60,249 nt of DNA, taken from positions 1 to 60,249 of the forward strand of contig JAEUVS010000145.1 in the NCBI GenBank assembly GCA_016786745.1, read 5' to 3'. Of this stretch, positions 42,894 to 52,196 are shown one piece after another. The notes under the pieces are model-generated. The model ran no database searches. It had not been told where the DNA came from and saw only the letters and a program-made list of their open reading frames with translations. Source of the stretch: Chitinophagaceae bacterium (GTDB lineage Bacteria > Bacteroidota > Bacteroidia > Chitinophagales > Chitinophagaceae). The position numbers were made by a program, and so were the translations under genes. Within the stretch, counting starts at the first letter, position 1; each line of letters starts with the position of its first letter.

Positions 42894-44199
42894 TTACCAG
42901 GACATCTTTCGTGGAGTCCGTAATTTTAAACCGCTCATCAATCCTCATCCCCATCACCCAGCAAATACGGTTACCGGATTGAAGCACCCAGACTTTTTCT
43001 TTTTGCGTCGGGGAAAGCTTCTGATCAATTAAAAAACGCGAAACCTTTTTCTTTTTTTTCATCCCTAAAGGATAAAAATAATCACCCGCTTTCCATTTAC
43101 GCAGGCAAAGCGGAAACTTAACCGCGCGGTGGTCAAGCTGTGCAACATCACGAGAGCCGGATATCTGCAGTCCATCCGCTTTTGCTCTTTGAATGGTTAA
43201 CACCTTATCCGCATATTTCACTTCGGCGGTTCCTTCTTCAATCAGAATATTCGACGCCCGTTCGGTATTGCGTGGAGAAATAATCAGCCACCCGCGGTTC
43301 ACAAAAATCCGGTGAGTAGTTGATTGTACGAATTTTCCCTGTTCGGCATCGAGCAGGTGAACCACATCATGCAGTTGGTGAGAAGTAAAGTTATAATCGC
43401 TTATCACCTCGTATAAAATTGTATTCACCGGCGAGGCCTTCTTCAATTTCAGCACCGGCACGTGCACTTCATCCCCACGAAATTCAAGCAACTTTTTCTT
43501 ATAATGCGCAACCGCCTGCCTGTACAATTCATCAGCTTCGTGAAACCGCTCAATGTTCTGTAAAATATTCTCTTCTGCCTCAGGATAAATTTTATACACC
43601 ATCGGGATGACGGCGTTCCGGAAATAATTTCTCGAATATTTATCGGAAGAATTAGAAATATCCTCGCGCCAGCGGAGCTTGTTTTCGCTTGCGTATGCAA
43701 GAAGTTCTTTCTTGTGAAAATGCAACAACGGCCGCACAATGCTATCGTGCTTTTCAAGCATCCCTCTTAAACCACTGATGCCCGTTCCCCGAAAAAAATT
43801 CATTAGCACCGTTTCGATATTGTCATCCGCATGATGCGCAGTAAGCAAAACCTTCAATCCATTCTGCATAAGTTCCCTGAACCACGCATATCTCAGTTCC
43901 CTTGCAGCCACCTGTACCGAACATTTGTTTTTTTCAGCATAGCCTTTTGGATCGAATTGTTTAACGTGGATGGGTACCCGATAATGAACCGCCAGTTCCC
44001 TGACGAAACACTCATCGGCTGTGCTGTCCTCTCCCCTCAATTGAAAATTCGCGTGAGCTATCTCAAACACAAAACCTGCACGGTGGCACAGGTCACACAA
44101 CACAACGGAATCCACTCCCCCGCTCACAGCAACCAGCAGACGGTCGGTTGGAGAGAAAAGGTTTTTCTCCGTTATATTTTGTTTGAACCGGGGAAGCAT
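42883..44199 (-). CDS. tilS: tRNA(Ile)-lysidine synthetase
   Basis: Converts the wobble C34 of tRNA-Ile(CAU) to lysidine so it reads AUA; essential in most bacteria. 438 residues. The PP-loop is in LLVAVSGGVDSVVLCDL, followed by LLTAHHADDNIETVLMNFFR and GTGISGLRGM; the C-terminal TilS domain has FPLCLRKWKAGDYFYPLGMK and KKVSRFLIDQKLS. ATG 44199 (MLPRFKQNITEKNLF) is preferred over TTG 44208. It stands divergent from etfB. Confidence 0.95.
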   Translation of the reverse strand: MLPRFKQNITEKNLFSPTDRLLVAVSGGVDSVVLCDLCHRAGFVFEIAHANFQLRGEDSTADECFVRELAVHYRVPIHVKQFDPKGYAEKNKCSVQVAARELRYAWFRELMQNGLKVLLTAHHADDNIETVLMNFFRGTGISGLRGMLEKHDSIVRPLLHFHKKELLAYASENKLRWREDISNSSDKYSRNYFRNAVIPMVYKIYPEAEENILQNIERFHEADELYRQAVAHYKKKLLEFRGDEVHVPVLKLKKASPVNTILYEVISDYNFTSHQLHDVVHLLDAEQGKFVQSTTHRIFVNRGWLIISPRNTERASNILIEEGTAEVKYADKVLTIQRAKADGLQISGSRDVAQLDHRAVKFPLCLRKWKAGDYFYPLGMKKKKKVSRFLIDQKLSPTQKEKVWVLQSGNRICWVMGMRIDERFKITDSTKDVLVIKT

Positions 44200-44287
44200 T
44201 TGACGCAAAACTTGTTTTTTTGATAAAAATTCTTTTGGTTTGCAAGACCCTCATAGTTGCATAAACAACTTTTAAACCACAATAATT

Positions 44288-45031
44288 ATGAAGATTCTGG
44301 TTTGCATTAGTAAAACGCCTGACACCACAGCAAAAATAGCCTTCACGGATAACAATACGAAATTCGCGGAAGCAGGCGTGCAATGGATCATCAACCCCTA
44401 CGATGAGTGGTATGCGCTGGTGCGCGCGATAGAATTGAAAGAAAAAGATCCGTCGGTCGTTATTCATCTCATCACCGTTGGTACGGCCGATGTTGAACCC
44501 ATCATCAGGAAAGCGCTCGCATTGGGCGGCGACGAAGCCTTCAGGGTAAATGCATCGTCACACGACAGCTTCTTCATCTCCTCTCAAATCGCAGAAATTG
44601 CAAAACAGGGTAACTACGATCTCATTTTTACGGGTAAGGAAACGATCGACTACAACAGCTCGTCGGTCGGTGGCATGGTAGCCGAACTGCTCGATCTGCC
44701 CTATATCAGTCTCGCCACGAAGTTTGAATTAAACGGCGCTACTGCAACTGTTACCCGCGAAATTGAAGGCGGAGAAGAAGTAGTAGAGGCATCGTTACCG
44801 CTCGTGGTAAGCTGTCAGAAAGGAATGGCGGAGCAACGTATTCCGAATATGAAAGGAATCATGGGTGCGCGCACAAAACCATTAAAGGTGAGCGATCCGG
44901 TAAACGCGGAGGCGCCAACCTCTATCATTTCGTTTGAAACTCCCCCACCAAAAGCCGGGGTGAAACTCATTCCCGCCGACAACCCGGCTGAATTGATACG
45001 CTTATTACGTGAAGAAGCAAAAGTGATCTGA
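44288..45031 (+). CDS. etfB: Electron transfer flavoprotein beta subunit
   Basis: AMP-binding subunit of the ETF heterodimer that takes electrons from acyl-CoA dehydrogenases to the quinone pool. 247 residues. It has MKILVCISKTPDTTAKIAF, WIINPYDEWYALVRAIELKE and the beta-subunit signature region GKETIDYNSSSVGGMVAELL with LPLVVSCQKGMAEQRIPNMK. The etfA gene follows after 20 bp. A TTTG at 44239 could be part of its promoter, but no clean -7 element is seen. Confidence 0.95.
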   Translation: MKILVCISKTPDTTAKIAFTDNNTKFAEAGVQWIINPYDEWYALVRAIELKEKDPSVVIHLITVGTADVEPIIRKALALGGDEAFRVNASSHDSFFISSQIAEIAKQGNYDLIFTGKETIDYNSSSVGGMVAELLDLPYISLATKFELNGATATVTREIEGGEEVVEASLPLVVSCQKGMAEQRIPNMKGIMGARTKPLKVSDPVNAEAPTSIISFETPPPKAGVKLIPADNPAELIRLLREEAKVI

Positions 45032-45051
45032 TACACCTGTTAAACTACTTT

Positions 45052-46005
45052 ATGCCAGTACTTATTTTTCTCGATCAATCCGACAACACAATAAAGAAAA
45101 CCACCCCCGAAGTAATCACTTACGGGGCGAAACTTGCCGCACAGCTTGGTATCACCGCCGAAGGTATTTTACTCGGTACCGTGAGCTCCGATATTGCCGC
45201 GCTCGGCAAATACGGGGTGACTAAAATTCATCACGTAAACGACGAAAAACTTAACCACCCTGACGGCCAGGTATATACGCAGATTATTGCACAGGCGGTG
45301 GACGCCATCGGCGCGAAGGTGATCGTTTTCTCCAACAACCTGCATGGCAAGGCTATTGCGCCACGACTGGCCGCAAAGCTTAAGGCCGGGCTGGTGTCGG
45401 GAGCGGTGGCGTTACCGGACATGTCGAATGGATTTGTGGTGAAAAAAACCGTGTTCTCGGGAAAAGCTTTTGCAAATATTTCAGTTAACACCGGCATAAA
45501 AATTATTTCTGTAAATCCGAATGCCTTCCAGGCCGAAGCCAGTGGAGGCGCCGCCGAAGTTGTTCCGTTTAATGCGACAATTAATGCTGCGAAAACGAAA
45601 GTGGTATCGGTGAATAAAATAAAAGGCGAAATTCCGTTAAGCGAAGCGGAACGGGTTGTCAGCGCCGGCAGGGGTCTCAAAGGTCCGGAGAACTGGAAGA
45701 TGATCGAAGAACTCGCATCGGTGCTTCATGCGGCCACAGCGTGCAGCAGGGCCGTAGCAGACGCCGGTTGGCGACCGCATCATGAACATGTGGGGCAAAC
45801 GGGTTTGGCAATTGCACCCAACCTGTATATGGCCATTGCTATCTCAGGTGCGATTCAGCACCTCGCGGGAGTGAACAGGAGTAAAGTAATTGTAGTGATT
45901 AACAAAGACCCCGAAGCTCCTTTCTTTAAAGCTGCGGACTATGGAATTGTAGGCGACGCATTTGAAGTTGTGCCTAAATTGATAGAGGCTGCAAAGGCTC
46001 TTTAG
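45052..46005 (+). CDS. etfA: Electron transfer flavoprotein alpha subunit
   Basis: FAD-carrying subunit of ETF, 317 residues. N-terminal domain starts MPVLIFLDQSDNTIKKTTPE; the FAD domain shows VSAGRGLKGPENW, CSRAVADAGWRPHHEHVGQT, LYMAIAISGAIQHLAGVNRS and VINKDPEAPFFKAADYGIVG. The pair with etfB is in the usual order and spacing, so they form one operon. No dehydrogenase gene is adjacent. Confidence 0.96.
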   Translation: MPVLIFLDQSDNTIKKTTPEVITYGAKLAAQLGITAEGILLGTVSSDIAALGKYGVTKIHHVNDEKLNHPDGQVYTQIIAQAVDAIGAKVIVFSNNLHGKAIAPRLAAKLKAGLVSGAVALPDMSNGFVVKKTVFSGKAFANISVNTGIKIISVNPNAFQAEASGGAAEVVPFNATINAAKTKVVSVNKIKGEIPLSEAERVVSAGRGLKGPENWKMIEELASVLHAATACSRAVADAGWRPHHEHVGQTGLAIAPNLYMAIAISGAIQHLAGVNRSKVIVVINKDPEAPFFKAADYGIVGDAFEVVPKLIEAAKAL

Positions 46006-46032
46006 GCCGCCCCGCTTTTCAATAAAAATTGT

Positions 46033-46040
46033 ACGTTTGT
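46033..46040 (+). promoter_or_regulatory. -7 promoter element TACGTTTG
   Basis: Perfect TAnnTTTG between etfA and the bifunctional nuclease gene; the predicted start near 46046 would give a leader of about 65 nt before ATG 46109. The -33 match is poor. Confidence 0.45.
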
Positions 46041-46108
46041 GGTTTATTAATAACCTAAAAAAACTACCCACCCGGCTACAGCGGCGTAACACGGGTAAGA
46101 GTGTTAAT

Positions 46109-46705
46109 ATGAAGAAAATAGAGTTGGAAATAGTGGCTTTGTCGCATAGTATAACCCAAACACATTCGTACGCAGTAGTCTTAGGCGAAGTAAACGGATT
46201 ACGCCGGCTCCCCATTGTAATAGGTGGCTTCGAGGCACAGGCCATTGCGGTGGCCCTGGAAAAAATGCACCCAAGCCGACCTCTCACGCACGACCTCATG
46301 AAGAACTTCATGAACGCCTTCAATATCGATCTCCAGGAAATAATCATATGCGATCTGCAGGAAGGAATTTTTTACTCAAAGCTGCTGTGTGTAAGTGAAC
46401 ATGATACCGTTGAAATAGATTCGAGAACGTCTGATGCGCTGGCGCTGGCGGTGAGATTTGGTTGCCCGATTTTCACGTACGACAATATCCTTGAAAGCGC
46501 AGGCATACTTATGGAAGATTCCTCTGGCAAAAAGAAGATCGCGCGGGAAGCTGTAACCACCGAAACCTCGCGTGGCTCCGACGACCTGCGTGCGCTTTCG
46601 GTTGAAGAACTGAACCACCTTCTCAACGAGGTGCTGGAGCAGGAGGATTACCTGAGAGCAATAGCCATTCGCGACGAGATAAACAGCCGAAAAAAATCCC
46701 GCTAA
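46109..46705 (+). CDS. Bifunctional nuclease (DUF151) with C-terminal UVR motif
   Basis: A 198-residue protein. The BFN/DUF151 domain (about 1-135) has RLPIVIGGFEAQAIAVALEK, RPLTHDLMKNFM and IDSRTSDALALAVRFGCPIF. The C-terminal 35 residues VEELNHLLNEVLEQEDYLRA and IAIRDEI form a UVR-like helical hairpin. Homologues have been reported to act as nucleases, but activity is not certain for Bacteroidota proteins. ATG 46109 (MKKIELEIVALSHS) is the family start; ispE starts 5 bp after its stop. Confidence 0.92.
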   Translation: MKKIELEIVALSHSITQTHSYAVVLGEVNGLRRLPIVIGGFEAQAIAVALEKMHPSRPLTHDLMKNFMNAFNIDLQEIIICDLQEGIFYSKLLCVSEHDTVEIDSRTSDALALAVRFGCPIFTYDNILESAGILMEDSSGKKKIAREAVTTETSRGSDDLRALSVEELNHLLNEVLEQEDYLRAIAIRDEINSRKKSR

Positions 46706-46710
46706 TATAA

Positions 46711-47562
46711 TTGGTCCTTTTTCCGAATTGCAAGATCAACCTGGGTCTTCGTGTGACCGGCAAACGCGCCGACGGTTATCACGACATTGAAACGATCTTC
46801 TATCCACTGCCCCTCTACGACGCACTGGAAGCCACAACGAGCTCGCTGGTGAAAGAAACTACATCACCTTTCGATCTCACCATAACCGGTATTCCCATCC
46901 CCGGCGACACGGCAAACAATTTATGCAGGAAGGCATGGGAAATTATAAAGGAAGCCTTCCCTGCCATTGCTCCAGTACGAATGTACCTGCATAAAGCAAT
47001 ACCGACCGGCGCCGGCCTCGGCGGAGGTTCGTCGGACGGCGCACATACGCTGCTATTACTTAATGAGGAACTACAGCTTAACCTTTCGACTGAAAAATTG
47101 CTTGAATACGCGCTGCGTCTCGGAAGTGATTGTCCATTCTTCATTCTTAATAAACCGTGTTTCGCCACGGGACGCGGTGAAAAAATGGAGGATATAGAGG
47201 TAAACCTGTCCGGTTATTATTTTGTTGTTATCCATCCGGGAATACATGTAGATACAGGGGAGGCATTTAAATCCCTGGATAAAATTGATGACGCCAAACG
47301 TGCACCTTCCCTGAAGAATATTATCTCGCAGCCGGTCCCAACCTGGAGGGATAAACTGGTAAACGACTTTGAGGAGCCTGTGTTTAAAAAACATCCTGGG
47401 ATCAAAAACATCAGGCAACTGCTCTACGATTCAGGGGCCGAATACGCAGCCATGACAGGCACGGGAAGCAGTGTTTTTGGAATTTTCCATAACAGCAAAA
47501 AAACAGGAAATTTGAAGACGAGTGATAAATACAGGATTTATACACTAAATCAACACACTTGA
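46711..47562 (+). CDS. ispE: 4-diphosphocytidyl-2-C-methyl-D-erythritol kinase
   Basis: GHMP kinase of the MEP isoprenoid pathway. 283 residues. It has FPNCKINLGLRVTGKRADGY, the ATP loop IPTGAGLGGGSSDGAHTLL, LGSDCPFFI and the late MTGTGSSVFGIF. Start is TTG 46711, 5 bp after the upstream stop. The next glycosyltransferase gene overlaps its stop (TTGA), so the three genes 46109-48434 look like one transcript. Confidence 0.95.
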   Translation: MVLFPNCKINLGLRVTGKRADGYHDIETIFYPLPLYDALEATTSSLVKETTSPFDLTITGIPIPGDTANNLCRKAWEIIKEAFPAIAPVRMYLHKAIPTGAGLGGGSSDGAHTLLLLNEELQLNLSTEKLLEYALRLGSDCPFFILNKPCFATGRGEKMEDIEVNLSGYYFVVIHPGIHVDTGEAFKSLDKIDDAKRAPSLKNIISQPVPTWRDKLVNDFEEPVFKKHPGIKNIRQLLYDSGAEYAAMTGTGSSVFGIFHNSKKTGNLKTSDKYRIYTLNQHT

Positions 47563-48434
47563 AAGTAGTTGGCTTCACATTCATCAGGAATGCCATTAAA
47601 TACGACTACCCCGTTGAAGAGGCCATCAGGTCTATCCTGCCATTGTGCGATGAAGTGATAGTGAACGTCGGTAACTCCGATGACGGCACCGCGGAACTCA
47701 TTTCACGAATCGATCCCACCAAAATAAAAATGTTCCACTCAACGTGGGATGAGAAATTGATAGAAGGCGGCCGCGTACTTGCCGCCGAAACAGACAAAGC
47801 TTATGAGCAAGTACCGGATGATGCAGACTGGTGCATTTACATCCAGGCCGATGAGGTAATACACGAAAAATATTACCCGGTAATCACCGCTGCCATGAAA
47901 AAATACCGGGACGAGAAGAAGGTTGAAGGATTACTGTTTAAATACCTCCACTTTTACGGAAGCTATGATTATGTAGGTGACACGCGCAAGTGGTACAGTC
48001 ACGAAATACGAATTATCCGGAAAGACAACCGCATTCACTCCTACCGCGACGCGCAGGGATTCAGGATAGAAGGAAGGAAACTGCAGGTGGCAGAAATTGA
48101 CGCTTACATTTATCATTATGGATGGGTGCGTCATCCATTATACCAGATGCAGAAAGTGCTCGGATTTGAGAAACTGTACGACAGCGATAATATGGCTAAC
48201 CGGTTGTCGAAGGAAGCTACTGATCATTTCGACTATTCCGATATCGACTCCTTAACACGTTTTGCGGGTTCACATCCTGTAGTAATGCGTGAAAGAATTG
48301 CAAAAAAGAACTGGACTTTCGAGCATGACATCTCGAGAAAAAAATTTACGCTGAAGGGACGCGTGTTGCATTGGATTGAAAATGTTACGGGGAAGCGGCT
48401 GTTCGACTACAGGAATTATCATATCATCAGGTAA
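47559..48434 (+). CDS. Glycosyltransferase family 2 protein (WaaE/KdtX-like)
   Basis: A 291-residue cytosolic GT-A glycosyltransferase. It begins [20 protein letters not shown], then [18 protein letters not shown]; the metal motif is [14 protein letters not shown] (D-x-E). The block [20 protein letters not shown] follows. No membrane helices are seen. The size and motifs resemble glycosyltransferases that modify lipopolysaccharide core, but the acceptor is unknown. TTG 47559 is the start, overlapping the ispE stop. Confidence 0.9.
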   Translation: MKVVGFTFIRNAIKYDYPVEEAIRSILPLCDEVIVNVGNSDDGTAELISRIDPTKIKMFHSTWDEKLIEGGRVLAAETDKAYEQVPDDADWCIYIQADEVIHEKYYPVITAAMKKYRDEKKVEGLLFKYLHFYGSYDYVGDTRKWYSHEIRIIRKDNRIHSYRDAQGFRIEGRKLQVAEIDAYIYHYGWVRHPLYQMQKVLGFEKLYDSDNMANRLSKEATDHFDYSDIDSLTRFAGSHPVVMRERIAKKNWTFEHDISRKKFTLKGRVLHWIENVTGKRLFDYRNYHIIR

Positions 48435-48438
48435 TTCG

Positions 48439-48607
48439 TATCTTTGCGGAAAGTTTATTTTATTACTCTCCTGGAGCACATACCGCATATTCTGAAATCG
48501 AATCTCGATTTGCTCGTTCACTGACGTGTGTTTTTCTTTTTGTTCTTCGCCTCCGGCGGAGGTGTTACGTAATTTTTTCTCCCGTTCCATTTTTTTATTT
48601 TCAATTT
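48439..48607 (+). promoter_or_regulatory. Promoter and 5' leader of the ornithine aminotransferase gene with two dyads
   Basis: TATCTTTG at 48439-48446 is a perfect -7 element; transcription from it would give a leader of about 155 nt. In it lie a perfect 17-bp dyad AAATCGA-ATC-TCGATTT (48495-48511) and a hairpin CCTCC-GGC-GGAGG (48550-48562). Neither is followed by a T run that would make it a simple terminator on the plus strand. They may be an operator and an RNA structure that control rocD; this is inference. Confidence 0.5.
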
Positions 48608-49837
48608 ATGACCACGACACAAACGAACTCTCAATATTATTTCGATCTCGAAGAAAAATATGGCGCCCACAACTATCATCCCTTACCAGTTGTTCTGGAA
48701 AAAGGTGATGGCGTTTACGTGTACGACATTGAAGGAAAAAGATATTTCGATTTTCTCAGCGGATATTCCGCGTTGAACCAGGGTCACTGCCATCCAAAAA
48801 TAGTTGACGCTTTTACCAGGCAGGCATCAAAGCTCACACTTACCTCGCGGGCCTATTACAATAATAAACTCGGCGAATTTGAAAAATATATTACCGACCT
48901 GTTTGGCTACGACAAAGTGTTGCCGATGAACACCGGCGTTGAAGCGGTGGAAACTGCCATCAAGCTTTGCCGCAAATGGGCATATAGTGTCAAAGGAGTA
49001 GAAACGAACAAAGCAAAAATTATTGTTTGTGAAAATAATTTTCATGGTCGCACAAGCACGGTAATTTCCTTCAGCACCGATCCGCAATCGTACACAGGCT
49101 TTGGTCCGCTGATGCATGGTTTTGAAATAATTCCCTACAATAATATTCCGGCACTTGAAAAAGCATTGCGCGATCCGAATGTCGCGGGATTTCTTGTGGA
49201 ACCGATACAGGGAGAAGCCGGCATTATCGTTCCTGGTGAAGGATACCTGGCGAAAGCAAAACAGCTATGTGAAGAAGCGAATGTACTTTTCATCGCCGAT
49301 GAAATTCAAACAGGATTATGCAGAACAGGAAAAATGTTATGCATTGATCATGAAAATGTAAAAGCCGATATCCTCATCCTGGGGAAAGCGTTGAGCGGAG
49401 GCATGATGCCCGTGTCGGCAGTACTGGCGGACGATGAAATCATGCTCACCATAAAGCCAGGTGAACATGGTTCTACATATGGCGGAAACCCTCTTGCAGC
49501 AGCCGTGGCAATTGCATCTCTTCAAGTGCTCACCGATGAATCGCTCGCGCAGAAAGCCACAAAAACAGGCAAGCTTATGCGGGATGAATTAAGAAAAATA
49601 AATTCACCCCTCATATCGGAAGTGAGAGGCAAAGGTTTACTGAACGCGATAGAAATTAGTCACTACGATAAACAGGCAGCATGGAACTTATGCCTGATCA
49701 TGAAAGATTTTGGTTTACTTGCAAAACCAACGCATGGCGATAAAATCAGGCTGGCTCCACCGCTGATTATTACTGAGCAACAGGTCCTGGAATCTGTCGA
49801 CATTATCAGCCGCAGCATTCATGCATTTGGAAAATAA
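48608..49837 (+). CDS. rocD: Ornithine--oxo-acid transaminase
   Basis: PLP enzyme that turns ornithine and 2-oxoglutarate into glutamate semialdehyde and glutamate, in arginine breakdown or proline supply. 409 residues. N-terminus [20 protein letters not shown]; then [66 protein letters not shown] and the PLP lysine in [17 protein letters not shown]. All class III aminotransferase marks are in place. The long leader suggests regulation. The membrane protein gene behind it overlaps by 17 bp. Confidence 0.96.
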   Translation: MTTTQTNSQYYFDLEEKYGAHNYHPLPVVLEKGDGVYVYDIEGKRYFDFLSGYSALNQGHCHPKIVDAFTRQASKLTLTSRAYYNNKLGEFEKYITDLFGYDKVLPMNTGVEAVETAIKLCRKWAYSVKGVETNKAKIIVCENNFHGRTSTVISFSTDPQSYTGFGPLMHGFEIIPYNNIPALEKALRDPNVAGFLVEPIQGEAGIIVPGEGYLAKAKQLCEEANVLFIADEIQTGLCRTGKMLCIDHENVKADILILGKALSGGMMPVSAVLADDEIMLTIKPGEHGSTYGGNPLAAAVAIASLQVLTDESLAQKATKTGKLMRDELRKINSPLISEVRGKGLLNAIEISHYDKQAAWNLCLIMKDFGLLAKPTHGDKIRLAPPLIITEQQVLESVDIISRSIHAFGK

Positions 49838-50309
49838 AAATCTATTGAACGTCAGAAATTTTTTCAGAAACATTTGTATCGGCCTCGTTGACGGACTAAC
49901 CATTCCTCTCGCGCTTGCCGCAGGTCTCAGCGGTCTTGCGAACAAAAATTCGCCGGTGATTATCGCGTGTTTCGCAGCTGCAGTAGCCGGGGCATTCACA
50001 ATGACAATCGGTGGATATTTTGAAAGTAAAAAATATAGTTCGGGCGTAAAGCCATCTGTCGCCGGACTTACGATCGGAACAGGATATCTTGTTGGTGGAA
50101 TTATTACGACAGTCCCGTATTATTTTGTAGCGTCGCCGTTGATTGCACTTCAGTATTCCGTGATCGCTACGCTAACGGTTTTGTTTGTTGCCGGTTACTG
50201 GGAAAGTAAATTAAACGGAGGCACCGGGTGGGCAAATGCCGCGCGTGTTTGTGTGACCGGGGCCGCCGCCGCAGGCGTTGCGTTCTACATTGCAAAATTA
50301 TTTGTTTGA
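49821..50309 (+). CDS. VIT1/CCC1-like membrane protein
   Basis: A 162-residue inner-membrane protein with five hydrophobic helices. The start [20 protein letters not shown] matches the first helix of vacuolar iron transporter-like proteins (GxxDGxxxPxALxxGL), and [20 protein letters not shown] follows where the metal-binding loop would be. It is shorter than typical VIT1 proteins and lacks the Glu-rich cytosolic domain. Iron or manganese export is likely by family only. Start overlaps rocD, implying coupled expression. Confidence 0.82.
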   Translation: MHLENKNLLNVRNFFRNICIGLVDGLTIPLALAAGLSGLANKNSPVIIACFAAAVAGAFTMTIGGYFESKKYSSGVKPSVAGLTIGTGYLVGGIITTVPYYFVASPLIALQYSVIATLTVLFVAGYWESKLNGGTGWANAARVCVTGAAAAGVAFYIAKLFV

Positions 50310-50702
50310 AGAACCGCCGTCTTTCAGTTTGATATCAGGCAACAGCGCGCACAGGAAAATAACGATGGAACTGAAAAGCATTACCCAGATACCCGGTTGT
50401 TTTTCTGGACAAACACCCTGGTAACACCCTGAAAAAAGAATGAATGTTTTTATCGCGTACGCTATTATGAAAACACAGAACAACACATTCCACCGTTTCG
50501 CCCATATCTTTGGAATAAGGAAAAAAATGATAGCTATGAAAGCAAGACCCGTGAAAAGCTTTCCCGGTTTACCATAAATGTTGCCCTCAGAAACAAACCC
50601 GGTAAAATATTTGTGTAAATCAGGATACCAGGTCCAGTTTGTAAAGCACGAAACGACGAGGGTGAGACAGGCGACGATACCTATCCATTGTGAAAATTTC
50701 AT
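50298..50702 (-). CDS. Hypothetical four-helix membrane protein
   Basis: A 134-residue integral membrane protein, MKFSQWIGIVACLTLVVSCF at the start and four hydrophobic helices. Conserved-looking features are WTWYPDLHKYFTGFVSEGN in the first loop and two cysteines in SGCYQGVCPEKQPG. I do not recognise the family. The chosen ATG 50702 is the second of two possible starts; 50723 would add 7 residues. Its end overlaps the convergent VIT-like gene by 12 bp, and it is divergent from the aldehyde dehydrogenase gene. Confidence 0.75.
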   Translation of the reverse strand: MKFSQWIGIVACLTLVVSCFTNWTWYPDLHKYFTGFVSEGNIYGKPGKLFTGLAFIAIIFFLIPKIWAKRWNVLFCVFIIAYAIKTFILFSGCYQGVCPEKQPGIWVMLFSSIVIFLCALLPDIKLKDGGSSNK

Positions 50703-50719
50703 AAGCGAATATACATTTG
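50687..50719 (+). promoter_or_regulatory. Promoter of the aldehyde dehydrogenase gene
   Basis: ATTG (50687-50690), 21 bp, TACATTTG (50712-50719); the predicted start near 50725 leaves about 11 nt before ATG 50736. The element overlaps the 5' end of the divergent membrane-protein gene. Confidence 0.6.
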
Positions 50720-50735
50720 ACAAAATAAAAGTTCT

Positions 50736-52160
50736 ATGGCGATAGTTGAAACATCACTCAGGGAAATTGATGAAGCAGCAGAAAAAGCATATACTGCTTT
50801 TCTTACTTACAGGCAGGCTTCGCCGTCACAAAAAGTAAAATTTCTTAACCTTATTGCCGAATTGCTCGAACGTGAGCGCGCGAGGCTTATCAGCATAGCG
50901 AACAGGGAAACGTTCCTTCCACCTGAAAGGCTCGACGGGGAATATACCCGCACCATTAACCAATTACGCTTTTTCAGCGACCTCGTGAAAGAAGGTACGT
51001 GGGTACGTGCAATCATCAACAAAGGCGATCCCACAAGAAAACCTCTTCCCAAACCCGACCTCCGGCAGATTCAATATCCATTAGGACCGGTAGCGGTATT
51101 TGGCGCAAGCAACTTTCCCTTTGCGTATTCAGTTTGCGGAGGCGACACCGCAGCCGCGCTTGCTGCCGGCTGCCCCGTAGTGTATAAAGCAAACCCGGGA
51201 CATCCGGAAACATCCGTTGAAGTGACGAAAATTGTGGTTGAGGCTGCCAGGCAGGCCGGGTTACCTGATGGAACATTTTCTATGGTTCAGGGCGCATCGC
51301 ACGAAACAGGCGCACGGCTGGTAACCCATCCGCGCATCAAAGCCGTTGGCTTCACCGGGTCACTAAAAGGGGGACGTGCCATCTTCGACGCCTGCGCTAC
51401 TCGTGAGGAACCTATACCCGTTTATGCTGAAATGGGAAGCACTAATCCCGTGTTTATACTTCCGGAAATACTTGAGCAAAAAGGTGAAGAGATCGCGCGG
51501 TTGCTCGCCACATCAAACACGGCCAGTGCGGGTCAGTTTTGCACAAACCCCGGTATAATGGTCGCGAATGAAAAATCATCGGCTAAATTCTACGATGAAT
51601 TTGCCAAAGTGATCCGCGACACACCATCGGCACCAATGCTCACTAACTCTATATTCAATAGCTTCGAAAAAAGCATGCATGAAGTAATGGAGAAGAAAAA
51701 GGTGCAGGTTGCCGCGGTTGCCAGCGATGAAAAATCGAACAACGCACGCGCACATATGTTTGTGTCATCAGCGGAAAACTTCCTGGGAGATGATGATTTG
51801 TGGGAAGAGATGTTTGGACCCAGTTCCATCCAGGTGACCGCAAAAAACAGCGATGAAATGATGAGGATCGCTGAAGCTTTGCCTGGTCAACTTACCGCAA
51901 CAGTATGGGGAACAGAGAACGATCTCAAAAGTAATATTCCGTTGATCAGGTTGCTCGAACTAAAAGCCGGACGTTTGATTATCAACGGCGTTCCAACGGG
52001 TGTTGAGGTGGCTCCTGCCATGAATCATGGCGGTCCCTACCCTGCTACTACTGATAGTAAGTTTACATCGGTTGGTACCCAGTCCATTTACAGGTTCACA
52101 AGGCCCGTTTGTTACCAAAACTTCCCGGAATACCTGCTGCCTGATGAATTAAAAGGGTAG
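50736..52160 (+). CDS. Aldehyde dehydrogenase (2-oxoglutarate semialdehyde dehydrogenase type)
   Basis: NAD(P)+-dependent dehydrogenase of 474 residues. It resembles the family that oxidises alpha-ketoglutarate semialdehyde, the last step of several pentose, hexuronate and hydroxyproline routes. Motifs: VFGASNFPFAYSVCGGDTAA, GCPVVYKANPGHPETS, VGFTGSLKGGRAIFDAC, catalytic Glu in PVYAEMGSTNPVFI and Cys in TASAGQFCTNPG. No N-terminal signal. It is followed after 35 bp by a GntR regulator on the same strand. The link with L-rhamnose genes is only by position. Confidence 0.92.
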   Translation: MAIVETSLREIDEAAEKAYTAFLTYRQASPSQKVKFLNLIAELLERERARLISIANRETFLPPERLDGEYTRTINQLRFFSDLVKEGTWVRAIINKGDPTRKPLPKPDLRQIQYPLGPVAVFGASNFPFAYSVCGGDTAAALAAGCPVVYKANPGHPETSVEVTKIVVEAARQAGLPDGTFSMVQGASHETGARLVTHPRIKAVGFTGSLKGGRAIFDACATREEPIPVYAEMGSTNPVFILPEILEQKGEEIARLLATSNTASAGQFCTNPGIMVANEKSSAKFYDEFAKVIRDTPSAPMLTNSIFNSFEKSMHEVMEKKKVQVAAVASDEKSNNARAHMFVSSAENFLGDDDLWEEMFGPSSIQVTAKNSDEMMRIAEALPGQLTATVWGTENDLKSNIPLIRLLELKAGRLIINGVPTGVEVAPAMNHGGPYPATTDSKFTSVGTQSIYRFTRPVCYQNFPEYLLPDELKG

Positions 52161-52182
52161 ATGACATAAAAATTCAAAAAAG

Positions 52183-52196
52183 TTATCTTCGCCCGG
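52183..52196 (+). promoter_or_regulatory. -7-like element TATCTTCG next to GntR start
   Basis: TATCTTCG (52184-52191), a one-base variant of TAnnTTTG, ends 4 bp before GTG 52196, so the mRNA may be leaderless. The 14-mer TTATCTTCGCCCGG recurs at 55417-55430 before the SET gene. Confidence 0.4.

Noticed and set aside
44239..44262. TTTG...TAGTTGC as etfBA promoter
   Set aside because: The -7 part lacks one position of TAnnTTTG and the spacing is short, so I left it out of the feature list.
48270..48590. Minus-strand frame of 106 codons across the rocD leader and the glycosyltransferase end
   Set aside because: Low-complexity charged start and antisense overlap with a well-supported gene; no recognisable domain or promoter. 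I kept the region as leader with dyads.
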